From JAPLUA01 sp964625855 (lineage in GTDB: Bacteria; Verrucomicrobiota; Verrucomicrobiia; Limisphaerales; UBA8199), in the NCBI GenBank assembly GCA_964625855.1, contig CAZVFC010000013.1, positions 131,110 to 195,109 on the forward strand: a stretch of DNA of 64,000 bases, given 5' to 3'. Within the stretch, counting starts at the first letter, position 1. Each line of letters begins with the position of its first letter. The position numbers and the translations under genes are program-made. The notes beneath the pieces were generated by a model. That model did no database searches. It was given only the letters and a program-made list of their open reading frames with translations, and had not been told where the DNA came from. Positions 9,332 through 18,301 of the stretch are shown in pieces.

Positions 9332-9366
9332 CATAGGCAATAGACAATAGCCGATTGCCGATAACC
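9332..9366. repeat. Left arm of inverted heptamer-type repeat
   Basis: A tract rich in CAATAG/CCGAT steps lies just upstream of the four-helix-bundle gene. Its reverse complement reads like the TTGGCTA-type heptamer tract found just after that gene (9997-10067), so the gene is bracketed by imperfect inverted repeats. Confidence 0.6.
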
Positions 9367-9397
9367 AAACCACCACAAGCGAAAGGAGAGTTACCAC

Positions 9398-9934
9398 ATG
9401 GCAAAATACACGAAGTTTGAAGACCTCCCCGTCTGGAAGGAGGCAGCACGGCTGTACAACCGCGTGCTCGATCTGCTTGAAGAACCCGGCGTGCCCCTCA
9501 CGCCCGGATTCCGTAATCAGCTTGACCGCGCCGCGCTGTCCGTTTCCAACAACGTCGCCGAGGGATTCGAGCGCGTGACCACGAACGAGTTGCTGGCCTT
9601 TCTCGCCATCTCCCGCGGCTCCGGCGGCGAGGTCCGCTCTATGATGGCGGTGGTCAAAGACCGCCCCAAGCTCAAGCCGCACCTGCGGCACTTGCAGGAG
9701 ATTCGCGCGCTGGCGGAGTCCTGCGCCCGGCAATTGACCGCCTGGAGCGGTTCCCTGGAAAGTTCGCCCGTCCAGGGCAAACGCCACCTGGCAGCCCCGG
9801 AACGCGAGAAGCGCGCCATGGCGGACAGGGCCCGCAGCTTTCGCGAAAATTTCCTCCGCGCCTTGAAGCCCAACCATCCGCTCTACACCTCGCCGGAAGC
9901 CCGCGTTGCGCGAGGAGAACCGGTTCTGGATTGA
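9398..9934 (+). CDS. Four-helix bundle protein (S23/IVS family)
   Basis: The 178-aa protein begins with the family signature F-E-D-L-P-V-W-K-E-A (residues ~7-16) and continues with DRAALSVSNNVAEGFER and LAISRGSGGEVRSM, both standard for the 23S rRNA intervening-sequence (IVS) protein family that also includes the Avd accessory protein of diversity-generating retroelements. Family members bind nucleic acid as pentameric bundles; the cellular role of stand-alone copies is unknown. The C-terminal ~50 residues, charged and without family similarity, are longer than usual. A good ribosome binding site (AAAGGAG, 9381-9387) fixes the start. No reverse transcriptase or variable repeat is nearby. Confidence 0.88.
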   Translation: MAKYTKFEDLPVWKEAARLYNRVLDLLEEPGVPLTPGFRNQLDRAALSVSNNVAEGFERVTTNELLAFLAISRGSGGEVRSMMAVVKDRPKLKPHLRHLQEIRALAESCARQLTAWSGSLESSPVQGKRHLAAPEREKRAMADRARSFRENFLRALKPNHPLYTSPEARVARGEPVLD

Positions 9935-10533
9935 GAGGCAACACACGCTCAGATGTCGGCCGGGAACCCGCCCGCCGCAACGCCTTGATGATCCGGCGAT
10001 CGGCTATAGGCCATCGTCTATTGGCTGTCGGCAATTGGCTATTGGCCATTGGCTATTGGCTTTCAGCCACACTGCCCAGGGTTCTTCAGGTCCTGTCACG
10101 AGCAGGAGCGTTTGGCGAGCGAATCGAGGCCCTGAGCTGAGCGAGCGGCTGAGGAGGAGAACGGCAAAATGCAGCTTCCCTGAAAGATTCGAGCCCTTCA
10201 CTGCGCATAGATGGTAACGGGCAGCCGGGGTTTGCGTGCGACGAGCTGACAAGGGCGTGGTCCTGGCGCAGTTGTGAGTCGGCAGGACGCACAGCGTGGC
10301 TCCAGGGATATTTGGTCGGGAACATCCCGGCTGCAGTGGGGCTGCCTCGCGCCCTGCGGCCTATCCCCCAGAATTCATCACACCAAATCGCTTCACATCC
10401 TGCCACGCTCGCTATTCTGTAGAATCCGTGGTATCCGTGTTCAGCTCCGGGAAGCACCCAAGGCCAGAATCCCAACGGGGTTGGCCGAATACGCTCCCGG
10501 AGAATACGTCCATTTAACATGCTCAGCGACTTA
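9935..10533. other. Intergenic stretch without a convincing gene
   Basis: About 600 bases between the four-helix-bundle gene and the Tat-exported protein gene. It starts with the right heptamer repeat arm and continues with low-complexity text. Short frames on both strands lack ribosome binding sites and recognisable motifs. I see no RNA gene. Confidence 0.5.
9997..10067. repeat. Right arm: TTGGCTA-type heptamer repeat
   Basis: Near-tandem seven-base units (GGCTATT, GGCCATT, GGCTATT and variants) follow the four-helix-bundle gene and are inverted relative to the tract at 9332-9366. Confidence 0.7.
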
Positions 10534-13500
10534 ATGGGTCAAACGCGCCGAAAGTTTCTTCGCCGCCTTGGCGCCCTTGGCATCACCGTCTCCGCCCTGC
10601 CGCCCGGGTGGAGGTTGCTCGGAGCCGAGCCGTCGAAGCTACCCGAACTGGCGCTGAGTTTTCCCGGCCCGTGGCAATTTGCGCTGCCCAAATCCGCGAT
10701 CATCCTGGTCAGCGACCAGCAACTTGAAGACCTGCAAGACCCCGACCGGGAGGTTGACTTGAGCATGAGCAGCAGCCCCCGACTCACTACCTTGCGCAAG
10801 GTTTGCGAGGGCGCCAAGGCACAGGGCTCGCGTACGTTCATCCTGGCGTTCGACGAGTTCTGGACGCAGTACCGCAAAGGCCAGGGCGGGAAACCGCGGC
10901 AATTGCTGCCGGATACCGAGGGCTACGTGCAGCGCCTGGCAAAGATTAGCCAGACGCTCAAGACCTACGGCCTGGGCCTAGAGTTGAGCCTCCTGAGTCC
11001 GCTGGAGATTGGCCGCGGTTTCCAGGAGAAGACCGGGGAGTCGGGCCGCTGGGTGCAATACCGCGAGGGCTACCGCGACCCGGCTACGGGTCAATTCACA
11101 GTCTCGCTATGGGAGCAGCGTCGTTGGACGAACAACAAGGGCAGCATCCTGCTCAAGCGCACCGGGGTGCGGCTGTTCGCCTTCCGTGAGCAGCGCGTGG
11201 GCGGGACGGACTTCTACGCGGTTGACCCGGCGGGCATCGTGGAGCTGAAGGCGGCCCCGGACATCGAGGCAGATGAGTCGTCCCAACCGAGCACCGACGC
11301 TCGGCGGTTGACCATCCGCGGACGCGGTGACACACAGGTCGGAAGACTGGATCGAGTCTTGGCGGTGGTCAGCTATGAGACGCCGGAGATGGATTACTTC
11401 AGCCCGCAGGCGCGGCCGTTCCTGGAAAACCTCGTGCGACAATACCACGCAGCGGGAGTGCCCCTGAATGGCCTTTACGCTGACGAAATGCACATCCAAC
11501 AGGATTGGGGCTACGGCAGCCACCACGACGAAGGGCAACTCACGTTCCGGTATCTGACGCCGCACCTGGCGGCGCGCTTCGCCGAGCGCTACGGAGCGGA
11601 GTTCAAGGACCTCGAGAAATACCTGGTCTATTTCGCCTACGCCCAGCACGGGTTCCTGCCCACGCTGGACGCGCGCGCGCCTGCGCAGCATGTGCTGGGA
11701 ACCAGCGCCGAGGACATCCAGCGCACCTTCCTGCTGCGGCGGCGCTACTACGAGCTGCTGGAAAGCACCGTGGTGGCGCTGTTCGCCGGCGCGAAGGAGT
11801 TCGCTGAGAAGACCTACGGGCACGAGCTGGAAGCCCGCGCCCACGCGACCTGGGCGGAAAGCCCCACGTGCGACTTCTGGCGGACGGGCTCCCAGCGGGG
11901 TGCGCCGCGCCAGTACGAATACACGCCGGACTTCTGGTGGTCCAACACCATCCACCAGGCGGCGTCAGCCTGCGATGATTACTTCGCGTGGAACGACTTC
12001 CTCACCGGCGGCGGCAACGATCATGCCGAGGGCGGATGGTCGGACCGGAACTATTTCGGCATCGCACTGGCGTGTTCGACCGGCATCCTGAACCGCACCC
12101 CCTACGCCTATGCGGCCGCCTGGGGCATGCCGCACGAAGCCGCGCAGCGCCACCAGGCGGTCTGCGATGCCTTCGGAGCTTCGGCCTCGCCCTGGTTCCA
12201 GGCTGTGCAGGACTGCCAGCACCGGGACACTGATGTGCTGATGCTCTACCCGCTCTCGCTGGTCGCGTGCGAAGAGCGCTTCGGCTCGTGGATGGTGCAA
12301 TACGGCTACGCCAATTACGTCAGCCCCCGGAAGTTGCTCGAGCATGGGCGCGTGGGAGCGGACGGCCGGCTCGAAATGGCCGGGCGCAGGTTTGGCACAC
12401 TGGCTGTGCTATTCGAGCCGCTCCCGCCGCCCGGACTCTTGGACTTGTTGGTCCGGTTCGCCGAGGCAGGCGGAAAGATCATCTGGTCGGGTCCCCCTCC
12501 TCGAGTGGACCTCTCCGGCAAACCGGTGCTGGAGCAATGGCAGAAGTTGTTTGGGGTGAAGGCGCTGCGGTTCGACCGCGAAGGACATACCGCCGGGGGT
12601 TGGCAGGTTCAATTCACCGGCCCGCTCGGAAAGGTCCCTCCGCAGAACATCCTGACTGATTTCCTCGTGGACTACATCTACCCCGTCGAGCCGGAGGCGG
12701 AGGCTGCAATCGTCGCGCAGGTCGGCGAGAAGGTCGTTGGCCTGCATCGGACTGTGGCGAAGGTGGGGAGCGCGACCTTTCTCGGCTTCCGCCCGCGCGA
12801 CGACCAGGCGGCCTCGCTCGGCGTCGAGGTGCGCACCTGGTTCGAGATTCTGCTCGCGCTGGGTGCTTATGCTCCGAGCGCGGCTGGCCTGCCGGCAAAC
12901 GACAATCCTGACGTGATCTCGCGCACGACTCCCTACGTGGCGTGCCGCTTTCCAAACGGCGCCGTCAGCCTGGCGGCGCATTACCGCACCCATGTGGAGA
13001 GCTGGCCGGGCGGGTTCCATCGTGACGCGAAGCAGGACCAGGAAGCGCTGGCCAGGAATCCCCTGCCCTCCCCTGCCCTGGAGCTGCGTGATCTGCGAGT
13101 CGGCGGTCATCGGGTCAGTTTTGAGGGCGAACTGGAGATGGCTTTTCGGCTCGATGGCACCGGTTCCCTGGCTGCATTTGCGGGCCAGAAATGCCAGAAG
13201 ATCCTCATTGACGGGCGGGAATTCGCGTTTGCCAGCGCGCCTGTGCCGCTGGTCGCTTGGGCTCCTGTCCTGCCCCAGCGGCGCGTGCCCGGCGGAGCCG
13301 CTATGGAAATCTGGGTTCACGGAGAAGCCGACATAAGCCTGCCTCTGCCGACCGGGCTAACTGGCGGAGAGCTCTACGCCCAGGGTGCAAGACTTGGCTC
13401 ATTGGGGCAAAAGGTCGCGTGCGAGTGCTCGGGCGGCCTATTGCGGTTCAAGGCCCTGAACGCATGGGGGCAGCGGCGGCTGTTCTTCGTCGCGGTCTGA
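10534..13500 (+). CDS. Tat-exported glycoside-hydrolase-like protein
   Basis: The 988-aa protein starts at ATG 10534 (an upstream ATG at 10519 adds five residues). The N-terminus MGQTRRKFLRRLGALGITVS is a twin-arginine signal with the R-R-x-F-L-R core, so folded export to the periplasm is expected. The middle contains GLYADEMHIQQDWGYG, which looks like the acidic strand-end of a TIM-barrel glycosidase, and residues ~565-690 (LMLYPLSLV, then FGTLAVLFEPLPPPGLLDLL, AGGKIIWSG) resemble the flavodoxin-like domain that follows the barrel in GH42-like and GH106-like enzymes. I cannot assign a family with certainty. Downstream neighbours are also secreted carbohydrate-active proteins. Confidence 0.65.
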   Translation: MGQTRRKFLRRLGALGITVSALPPGWRLLGAEPSKLPELALSFPGPWQFALPKSAIILVSDQQLEDLQDPDREVDLSMSSSPRLTTLRKVCEGAKAQGSRTFILAFDEFWTQYRKGQGGKPRQLLPDTEGYVQRLAKISQTLKTYGLGLELSLLSPLEIGRGFQEKTGESGRWVQYREGYRDPATGQFTVSLWEQRRWTNNKGSILLKRTGVRLFAFREQRVGGTDFYAVDPAGIVELKAAPDIEADESSQPSTDARRLTIRGRGDTQVGRLDRVLAVVSYETPEMDYFSPQARPFLENLVRQYHAAGVPLNGLYADEMHIQQDWGYGSHHDEGQLTFRYLTPHLAARFAERYGAEFKDLEKYLVYFAYAQHGFLPTLDARAPAQHVLGTSAEDIQRTFLLRRRYYELLESTVVALFAGAKEFAEKTYGHELEARAHATWAESPTCDFWRTGSQRGAPRQYEYTPDFWWSNTIHQAASACDDYFAWNDFLTGGGNDHAEGGWSDRNYFGIALACSTGILNRTPYAYAAAWGMPHEAAQRHQAVCDAFGASASPWFQAVQDCQHRDTDVLMLYPLSLVACEERFGSWMVQYGYANYVSPRKLLEHGRVGADGRLEMAGRRFGTLAVLFEPLPPPGLLDLLVRFAEAGGKIIWSGPPPRVDLSGKPVLEQWQKLFGVKALRFDREGHTAGGWQVQFTGPLGKVPPQNILTDFLVDYIYPVEPEAEAAIVAQVGEKVVGLHRTVAKVGSATFLGFRPRDDQAASLGVEVRTWFEILLALGAYAPSAAGLPANDNPDVISRTTPYVACRFPNGAVSLAAHYRTHVESWPGGFHRDAKQDQEALARNPLPSPALELRDLRVGGHRVSFEGELEMAFRLDGTGSLAAFAGQKCQKILIDGREFAFASAPVPLVAWAPVLPQRRVPGGAAMEIWVHGEADISLPLPTGLTGGELYAQGARLGSLGQKVACECSGGLLRFKALNAWGQRRLFFVAV

Positions 13501-13621
13501 GGCGAACCTCAGAGGATGCCGCACTCCGCACCGAACCGGCTGCCTGACAGCTCCGCCGCTGTTGGCAGGCCGATTCACAAAGCGGTTCCCTTTTGAGAGA
13601 GGGTGACTTAGGCTGCGTCAA

Positions 13622-15601
13622 ATGAAAGTGCTCGCCGCAGTCTGCCTTTCAGTTCCCATCAGCGTTTTCGCCGGTTCGGCTGGGGCTGCCCAGCCAAGCC
13701 CGCCCCAGGCCGTCAGGATTGCCGAAGGCCACGCCAGCGACTGGCGGATCGTCTGCCCGCCACCGGCGTCTCCAGCCATCAACTGGGCCGCCAGGGAACT
13801 GCAAAGATACCTGGGGCAGATGAGCGGCTGCAAACTGCCCATCGTGAATCGGACCCGGGGCAAACCTGCCTTGGCCATCGGTCTGCGCTCTGAGCTCTCA
13901 CCTGATTACCGCAGCGCGCTGCCCCCGTCGGCGCCGGGCCACGATGGCTACGCGGTAGCGGTCGTGCCGGCGACGCGCAAGGCCCCGGCGTGCGTCGTGA
14001 TCGGCGGCGACAACAGCCGCGGCGTGATCTATGGCGTTTATGATGTGTTGGAGCGGCTGGGCTGCCGCTGGTTCTACTCGACTCAGGATGCGGCCGATCC
14101 GGAAGTCGTCCCCCAGCAGGCCACGCTGTCGCTCCCAGCAGGCTCGTGGGCGGTGGCGTCGCCGATGAAGTACCGCATCTGCAACGGCAGCGAGTGGTTC
14201 TTCGAAATGCAGACCGCGCCGGCGCTTAAGCAGCTCGAATGGGCAATCAAGGCGCGTTACAATGCCATGGGCTGGCAGGCCGACACCCATACGCCGCTGG
14301 AGGCCCAATATCAGCAACTCGCCGACAGGGGCCTGCTCGCCGAGCTGGCAAAGCGCGACATGCTGCTGCATGGCCCGGCCCACTGCTTCAACCTCTTGCT
14401 GCGCGCCGAGGATTCCATGACCAACCATCCCGAGTGGTTTGGCCTGCGCAACGGCCAGCGCGTGCCGCAGACCTTCCTTGGCGCGCAGTTCTGCTGGTCC
14501 AACCCCGAGGCGCGGAAGAAGTTTACCGACAACGTCGAGGCCTTTGCCAGGCAGGCCAGGCAAATCAACATCCTCTGCCTGGTGCCTTTCGATGGCGGAC
14601 TGGCTTGCGAGTGCGGTCCGTGCAAAAAGGCAGGCGCCAGCAACCTGCTGATGCTGCTGATGGGCGAAGTCATTGAGCGGCTCCAGGCTTGCCGGCCCGA
14701 CCTGGCGGTGGAGACCATTGGGGGCTACGGCGCGGCGACCGATCCGCCCGAGACGGCGCAGATCCATCCGCGGCAACGCGTGATCTGGGCACACTGGGGC
14801 CGGGTCTATACGATGGGCTACGACGACCCGCGCTATGATCGCAAGGACAACCTGGAGAAGTGGCGGCGCGCAGCGCGGGGCGGCATCACCATCTGCCAAT
14901 ACTACACCGACAACTTCGCCGAGCCGTGGGTGATGTCGCCCTTCACGGTGGCCATGGAAGGCGACCGCCGGTACTTTCGCCAGAACAGCGTAGATTCGGT
15001 CTATATGCTGATGTGGCCGCGCGGGTATTGGTGGAACCACGGCCTGAACGCCTATCTGGCGGGTCGTTGCTTCTATGACTTCGCGCTAAGCCCCCAAGAC
15101 CTGCTTCGCGATTATGCGCGGCATTACTTCGGCCCGGAGGCGGGTCCCCTGCTGGCGGCCTACTTCGTGGCCTGGGCGCGCGACCCCGAATTGTGCTACC
15201 GCGTCCGCGGCGGCTCACGCGACAGCGACCGCGCCACCCTGGCGGACCAGCGCACGCGATGGCTCGAACCGGCGGCCAGGCTCGTGACCAACGACCGCCT
15301 GCTCGCCTGCCGCTTGGCCAAGGTTGAGAAGCTGCACACGCTGGCGGAGCGCTTGATGGAAGTGCATCGGCAGCGTGATGAAATCCGCGCCTTCCGCCGT
15401 GCCGGTCAATTCGACCAAGCGAGGGCGCAGCTCGACCAATCGCGCGCTTATACGGATGACGTGCTGGCGATGTTCTACGCGCTGGCCGACCTCAATCAGG
15501 GGCTGATTGAACGGCAGGAGGTGCCAACCTTCATCAAGGCCAATGTGAAGAACTGGCTGGACGAAGAAGCAAAAGCAATTGTGGCGGAGAAGCGGGATTA
15601 G
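13622..15601 (+). CDS. Secreted DUF4838 protein (alpha-glucuronidase-like)
   Basis: The 659-aa protein has a signal peptide (MKVLAAVCLSVPISVFAGSA, cleavage near GAAQP). Residues ~45-175 form the alpha/beta domain found N-terminal to GH67 alpha-glucuronidases and GH20 enzymes (AARELQRYLGQMSGCKLPIV, then GVIYGVYDVLERLGCRWF). The central region (WIAN-like segment HPEWFGLRNGQR; CECGPCKKAG; GGYGAATDPP; WAHWGRVYTMGY) is the DUF4838 barrel. Catalysis has not been shown for DUF4838 to my knowledge. It is 121 bases after the Tat protein gene and just before a GH43 gene, which suggests joint use on a xylan- or pectin-like substrate. Confidence 0.8.
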   Translation: MKVLAAVCLSVPISVFAGSAGAAQPSPPQAVRIAEGHASDWRIVCPPPASPAINWAARELQRYLGQMSGCKLPIVNRTRGKPALAIGLRSELSPDYRSALPPSAPGHDGYAVAVVPATRKAPACVVIGGDNSRGVIYGVYDVLERLGCRWFYSTQDAADPEVVPQQATLSLPAGSWAVASPMKYRICNGSEWFFEMQTAPALKQLEWAIKARYNAMGWQADTHTPLEAQYQQLADRGLLAELAKRDMLLHGPAHCFNLLLRAEDSMTNHPEWFGLRNGQRVPQTFLGAQFCWSNPEARKKFTDNVEAFARQARQINILCLVPFDGGLACECGPCKKAGASNLLMLLMGEVIERLQACRPDLAVETIGGYGAATDPPETAQIHPRQRVIWAHWGRVYTMGYDDPRYDRKDNLEKWRRAARGGITICQYYTDNFAEPWVMSPFTVAMEGDRRYFRQNSVDSVYMLMWPRGYWWNHGLNAYLAGRCFYDFALSPQDLLRDYARHYFGPEAGPLLAAYFVAWARDPELCYRVRGGSRDSDRATLADQRTRWLEPAARLVTNDRLLACRLAKVEKLHTLAERLMEVHRQRDEIRAFRRAGQFDQARAQLDQSRAYTDDVLAMFYALADLNQGLIERQEVPTFIKANVKNWLDEEAKAIVAEKRD

Positions 15602-15692
15602 ACACGCATCACACCGATAGCCTGGGTACCCGCCGAGGCGTTTGTGGAAAGGCTTTCCCTGCCGGGGAATCTTGGTTTATCGTCGCGCCCCG

Positions 15693-16667
15693 ATGAAGAT
15701 ACTGACGACAATCCTGGGTCTGATGATGTTGGCTGCCTGCTCTCCTCCTGACGCACCGCAACCGGCTTCCGGCGGCCCCGCACAAGCCAAGACCTACCGC
15801 AACCCCCTGCTCCCCGAACGCGAGATCGCCGATCCCTTTGTCCTGCGGGTGGACAAAACGTACTATCTGTATGCGACCACCGACACGCGAGGCTACGAGG
15901 TGTTCGTATCCGACGATCTGGTGCATTGGGAACGCAAGGCGCGCGTGTTCGAAGATCCGCGCGGCGGCGACTGGGCGCCGGAGGTATTCCACAACCGCCG
16001 CGGCGACGGCAAGTTCTACCTTTACTACACGGACAACATGCCCGGGACGCGACGCGCGGGGCTGGAAAAGCAGATCGGCGTAGCTGTGGCAAACAGCCCG
16101 CTGGGACCTTTCGAGGATAAGGGCCCGCTGGCGGAGCACTCGATTGACGCGCATGCTTTTCAGGACGATGACGGCCAACTCTATCTCTACTACGTTCAAC
16201 TGGCGGGCGGTTTCAAGATCGTCGTCCAGCCCATGGCAGATCCTTTGCGCAAGAGCGGCGAACCGAGAGTCCTCATCCGACCCACCGAGGAATGGGAGAA
16301 GCGCAGCGGCGAGGTGACTGAGGGCCCGTTCATTTTGAAACGCCAGGGCACTTACTATCTGACGTATTCCGGCACGGGCGCCGACTCGCCCGATTACGGC
16401 ATCGGCTACGCCACTTCCAAGTCGCCCACGGGTCCATTCGTGAAATACGCCGGTAATCCCATCGCCCACCGCGGCGGCAGCGTCCTGGGGCCGGGCCATC
16501 ATTGCGTTGCGGAAGGCCCAGACGGCAAGCTGTGGCTGGTCTATCACCAAAAATGGAATGCCGAAAAGAACTTTCGCCGTTTCCTCGCAATTGACCCGCT
16601 TTGGTTCGACGATCAGGGCGTCCTTCACACGTCTCTGTCGCGCGATACTGAACGGCCCGCTCCCTGA
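15693..16667 (+). CDS. GH43-family glycosidase lipoprotein
   Basis: The 324-aa product begins MKILTTILGLMMLAACSPPD with a lipobox (L-A-A-C), so it is probably anchored in the outer membrane or inner membrane. The five-bladed propeller family GH43 is indicated by YRNPLLPEREIADPFVLRVD (catalytic base Asp), YLYATT, WAPEVFHNRRGDGKFYLYYT, IDAHAFQDDDGQLYLYY (pKa-tuning Asp) and SGEVTEGPFILK (general acid Glu). Such enzymes remove arabinose or xylose side chains. The longer frame starting at 15642 adds residues before the signal sequence and is not preferred. It ends the run of secreted carbohydrate-active genes. Confidence 0.88.
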   Translation: MKILTTILGLMMLAACSPPDAPQPASGGPAQAKTYRNPLLPEREIADPFVLRVDKTYYLYATTDTRGYEVFVSDDLVHWERKARVFEDPRGGDWAPEVFHNRRGDGKFYLYYTDNMPGTRRAGLEKQIGVAVANSPLGPFEDKGPLAEHSIDAHAFQDDDGQLYLYYVQLAGGFKIVVQPMADPLRKSGEPRVLIRPTEEWEKRSGEVTEGPFILKRQGTYYLTYSGTGADSPDYGIGYATSKSPTGPFVKYAGNPIAHRGGSVLGPGHHCVAEGPDGKLWLVYHQKWNAEKNFRRFLAIDPLWFDDQGVLHTSLSRDTERPAP

Positions 16668-16877
16668 ACCCGTTTGGCAAGCGCGGATCACCTTGTCGGA
16701 GCCGGCCATTCAACCCGCTCCCAGCCCCGTGCCCAGGTCACCCGGCCTCCTAAACCGCCCCTGTGTTGCTGGGCCGGAGAACGGGGCGCCGTCGGCCTAA
16801 CGGGGACATCTATGTCCAGCGCCGCTCCTGCTGGACAGGCGATCAGCCTGGGTCTCCAGGGCGGCACTGGCGAAAAG

Positions 16878-17585
16878 TCAGGCGTGGCAGGCTGGCTCTG
16901 ACAGCAGGCCGGCCAGGACTCGCCCTAACTTCTCGGCGGCGGCCTTGCCTTCTTTCTGGAGCTGGAGGAGGGCAGGGATTCTGCCGGGAGACATGAGCAC
17001 GGCGCGCGTGAGCCGGGGCACGTCCACCTGCTGGTCCGCTGTGAGGTATTTGTTGAAGTCGAACGGCAGCTCGGCGTCGGCGGTGTCCAGGATCACACGC
17101 ACAATGGCGCTGGGGATGCCCTGTTCGCGGCAGGCGGCGCAGATGATCTGCGATTCCATGTCCACAGCGTCGGCGCCGGTGGCCTGCCAGAGCGCGCGCT
17201 TTTGCTCTACCGTGGTGGCGACTTGTTCGACGCAATGAAAGCGCGCGGGCCGGGCGCCAGCCGCCAACAGTGCCGTCTCCCAGCCGGTCTCCTGGTCAGC
17301 GGTGAATACGATGGCGCCGGCGGCGAGGTCCGGCCGCAGCCCGCCAGCGAAGCCGCAGGTCAAGACCCGATCCGGCTTATGCTGCGCAAGGGCGGCACGA
17401 ATCGCCTTCTCCGCATTCCGCGGCCCAATGCCCGTAAGCAAAACTCTGATCTCCGGCCGGGAGCCGATGGCTTGGTTAAACGGCTTGGCCTCTTCTTTAA
17501 CCGCAAAAGTGACCAACACCGTTCCGATTCGGGTTTCGGCATTCGGATTTCCTTCGGCCTTCGAATTTCGAGTTTCGGCCTTCAC
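16878..17585 (-). CDS. Nucleoside phosphorylase / MTA-SAH nucleosidase-like protein
   Basis: A 235-aa protein of the phosphorylase superfamily: VLVTFAVKEEAKPFN, VLLTGIGPRNAEKAI, RVLTCGFAGGLRPDLAAGAIV and the ribose/metal region DAVDMESQIICAACREQGIP with the conserved M-E and following D-T-A-D. Substrate could be a 5'-methylthioadenosine-like nucleoside, or a hopanoid precursor as for the HpnG group. The GTG start at 17585 overlaps the stop of the exonuclease gene (GTGA), suggesting coupling. Its first ~20 residues are encoded by a degenerate TTCGGNN heptamer tract; GTG 17519 is a start free of the repeat. Confidence 0.75.
   Translation of the reverse strand: MKAETRNSKAEGNPNAETRIGTVLVTFAVKEEAKPFNQAIGSRPEIRVLLTGIGPRNAEKAIRAALAQHKPDRVLTCGFAGGLRPDLAAGAIVFTADQETGWETALLAAGARPARFHCVEQVATTVEQKRALWQATGADAVDMESQIICAACREQGIPSAIVRVILDTADAELPFDFNKYLTADQQVDVPRLTRAVLMSPGRIPALLQLQKEGKAAAEKLGRVLAGLLSEPACHA
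17520..17585. repeat. Degenerate TTCGGNN heptamer tract
   Basis: About nine seven-base units (TTCGGGT, TTCGGCA, TTCGGAT, later CGAATTT/CGAGTTT variants) cover the 5' end of the phosphorylase gene and end at the stop of the upstream exonuclease gene. Confidence 0.7.
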
Positions 17586-18301
17586 TTAATCCCGGCCAGC
17601 CGCTCCTTCCAGATCTGGTAAAGCAGCACGGTGGCCTTCACATCCCGCACGCAATACTCGGCGATATCGCGGTAGCGCCCCTCCGCCATCAGCGCGTTGA
17701 CGTCGCTGCCGGTGACCCCTTGAGCTTTCGGCGATTCGATGCCAAACGCCTTGCAGTAGAAGTCCAGGTTGAAGCGGCGCGCCGCGCCTTCCCGCCCGCT
17801 GACGCCATAGAAGGTGAGCTGCTCCGCCAGGTCGCAGTGCGGTTCGGTCTGGAAGCGGTAGCCCAGCCAGTCTTTGCGGGAGATCGCCACGTTCAGCAGG
17901 GCCGAGCGCAGGTAGATGAACGGCACGTCGAACCCGCGGCCGTTGAAGGTGACGATGGTCTCGTAGTGCTTGGCCACATCCCAGAAGGCGGTCAGCAGTT
18001 CGACCTCGTCCATGCACGCCACAAACTCCACCGGCCCCGCCTCGTCGGCCTCGGGTTCGTAGTCGGCGGCGATGAACAGCACCTGGCCGCGGGAGGTGTC
18101 GGCGTTGAGCATGGCAACGCAGACGACCTGGGCAGTCAGCGGCCAGAGGTTGAACTGCCGCTGGATTTCGGCGTGGCGCGCCGCGCGAGCGGCCTCGTCG
18201 GCGATCTTCTGGCACTCGCGGAACAGGTATTCCTGTTGCGCCTCGTCGAACTGCTCCAGCGGCAGGGCGGAGGTCTCTATGTCGAAGACAAGCGTGGCCA
18301 T
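17582..18301 (-). CDS. Predicted 3'-5' exonuclease, PolB-like
   Basis: The 239-aa protein starts MATLVFDIETSALPLEQFD, with the Exo I motif D-I-E-T of DnaQ-like exonucleases. Exo II is seen in ETIVTFNGRGFDVPFIYLR (N-x2-FD) and Exo III in IAEYCVRDVKATVLLYQIW (Y-C-x2-D). This matches the DNA_pol_B_exo2 family of stand-alone exonucleases related to DNA polymerase B proofreading domains. The start overlaps the stop of the phosphoglycerate mutase gene (TGATG at 18299-18303) and the stop overlaps the phosphorylase start, so the three form one operon. Confidence 0.85.
   Translation of the reverse strand: MATLVFDIETSALPLEQFDEAQQEYLFRECQKIADEAARAARHAEIQRQFNLWPLTAQVVCVAMLNADTSRGQVLFIAADYEPEADEAGPVEFVACMDEVELLTAFWDVAKHYETIVTFNGRGFDVPFIYLRSALLNVAISRKDWLGYRFQTEPHCDLAEQLTFYGVSGREGAARRFNLDFYCKAFGIESPKAQGVTGSDVNALMAEGRYRDIAEYCVRDVKATVLLYQIWKERLAGIK

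Noticed and set aside
9398..9934. Diversity-generating retroelement based on an Avd-like protein
   Set aside because: No reverse transcriptase or template/variable repeat pair was found nearby; the protein fits the stand-alone four-helix-bundle family.
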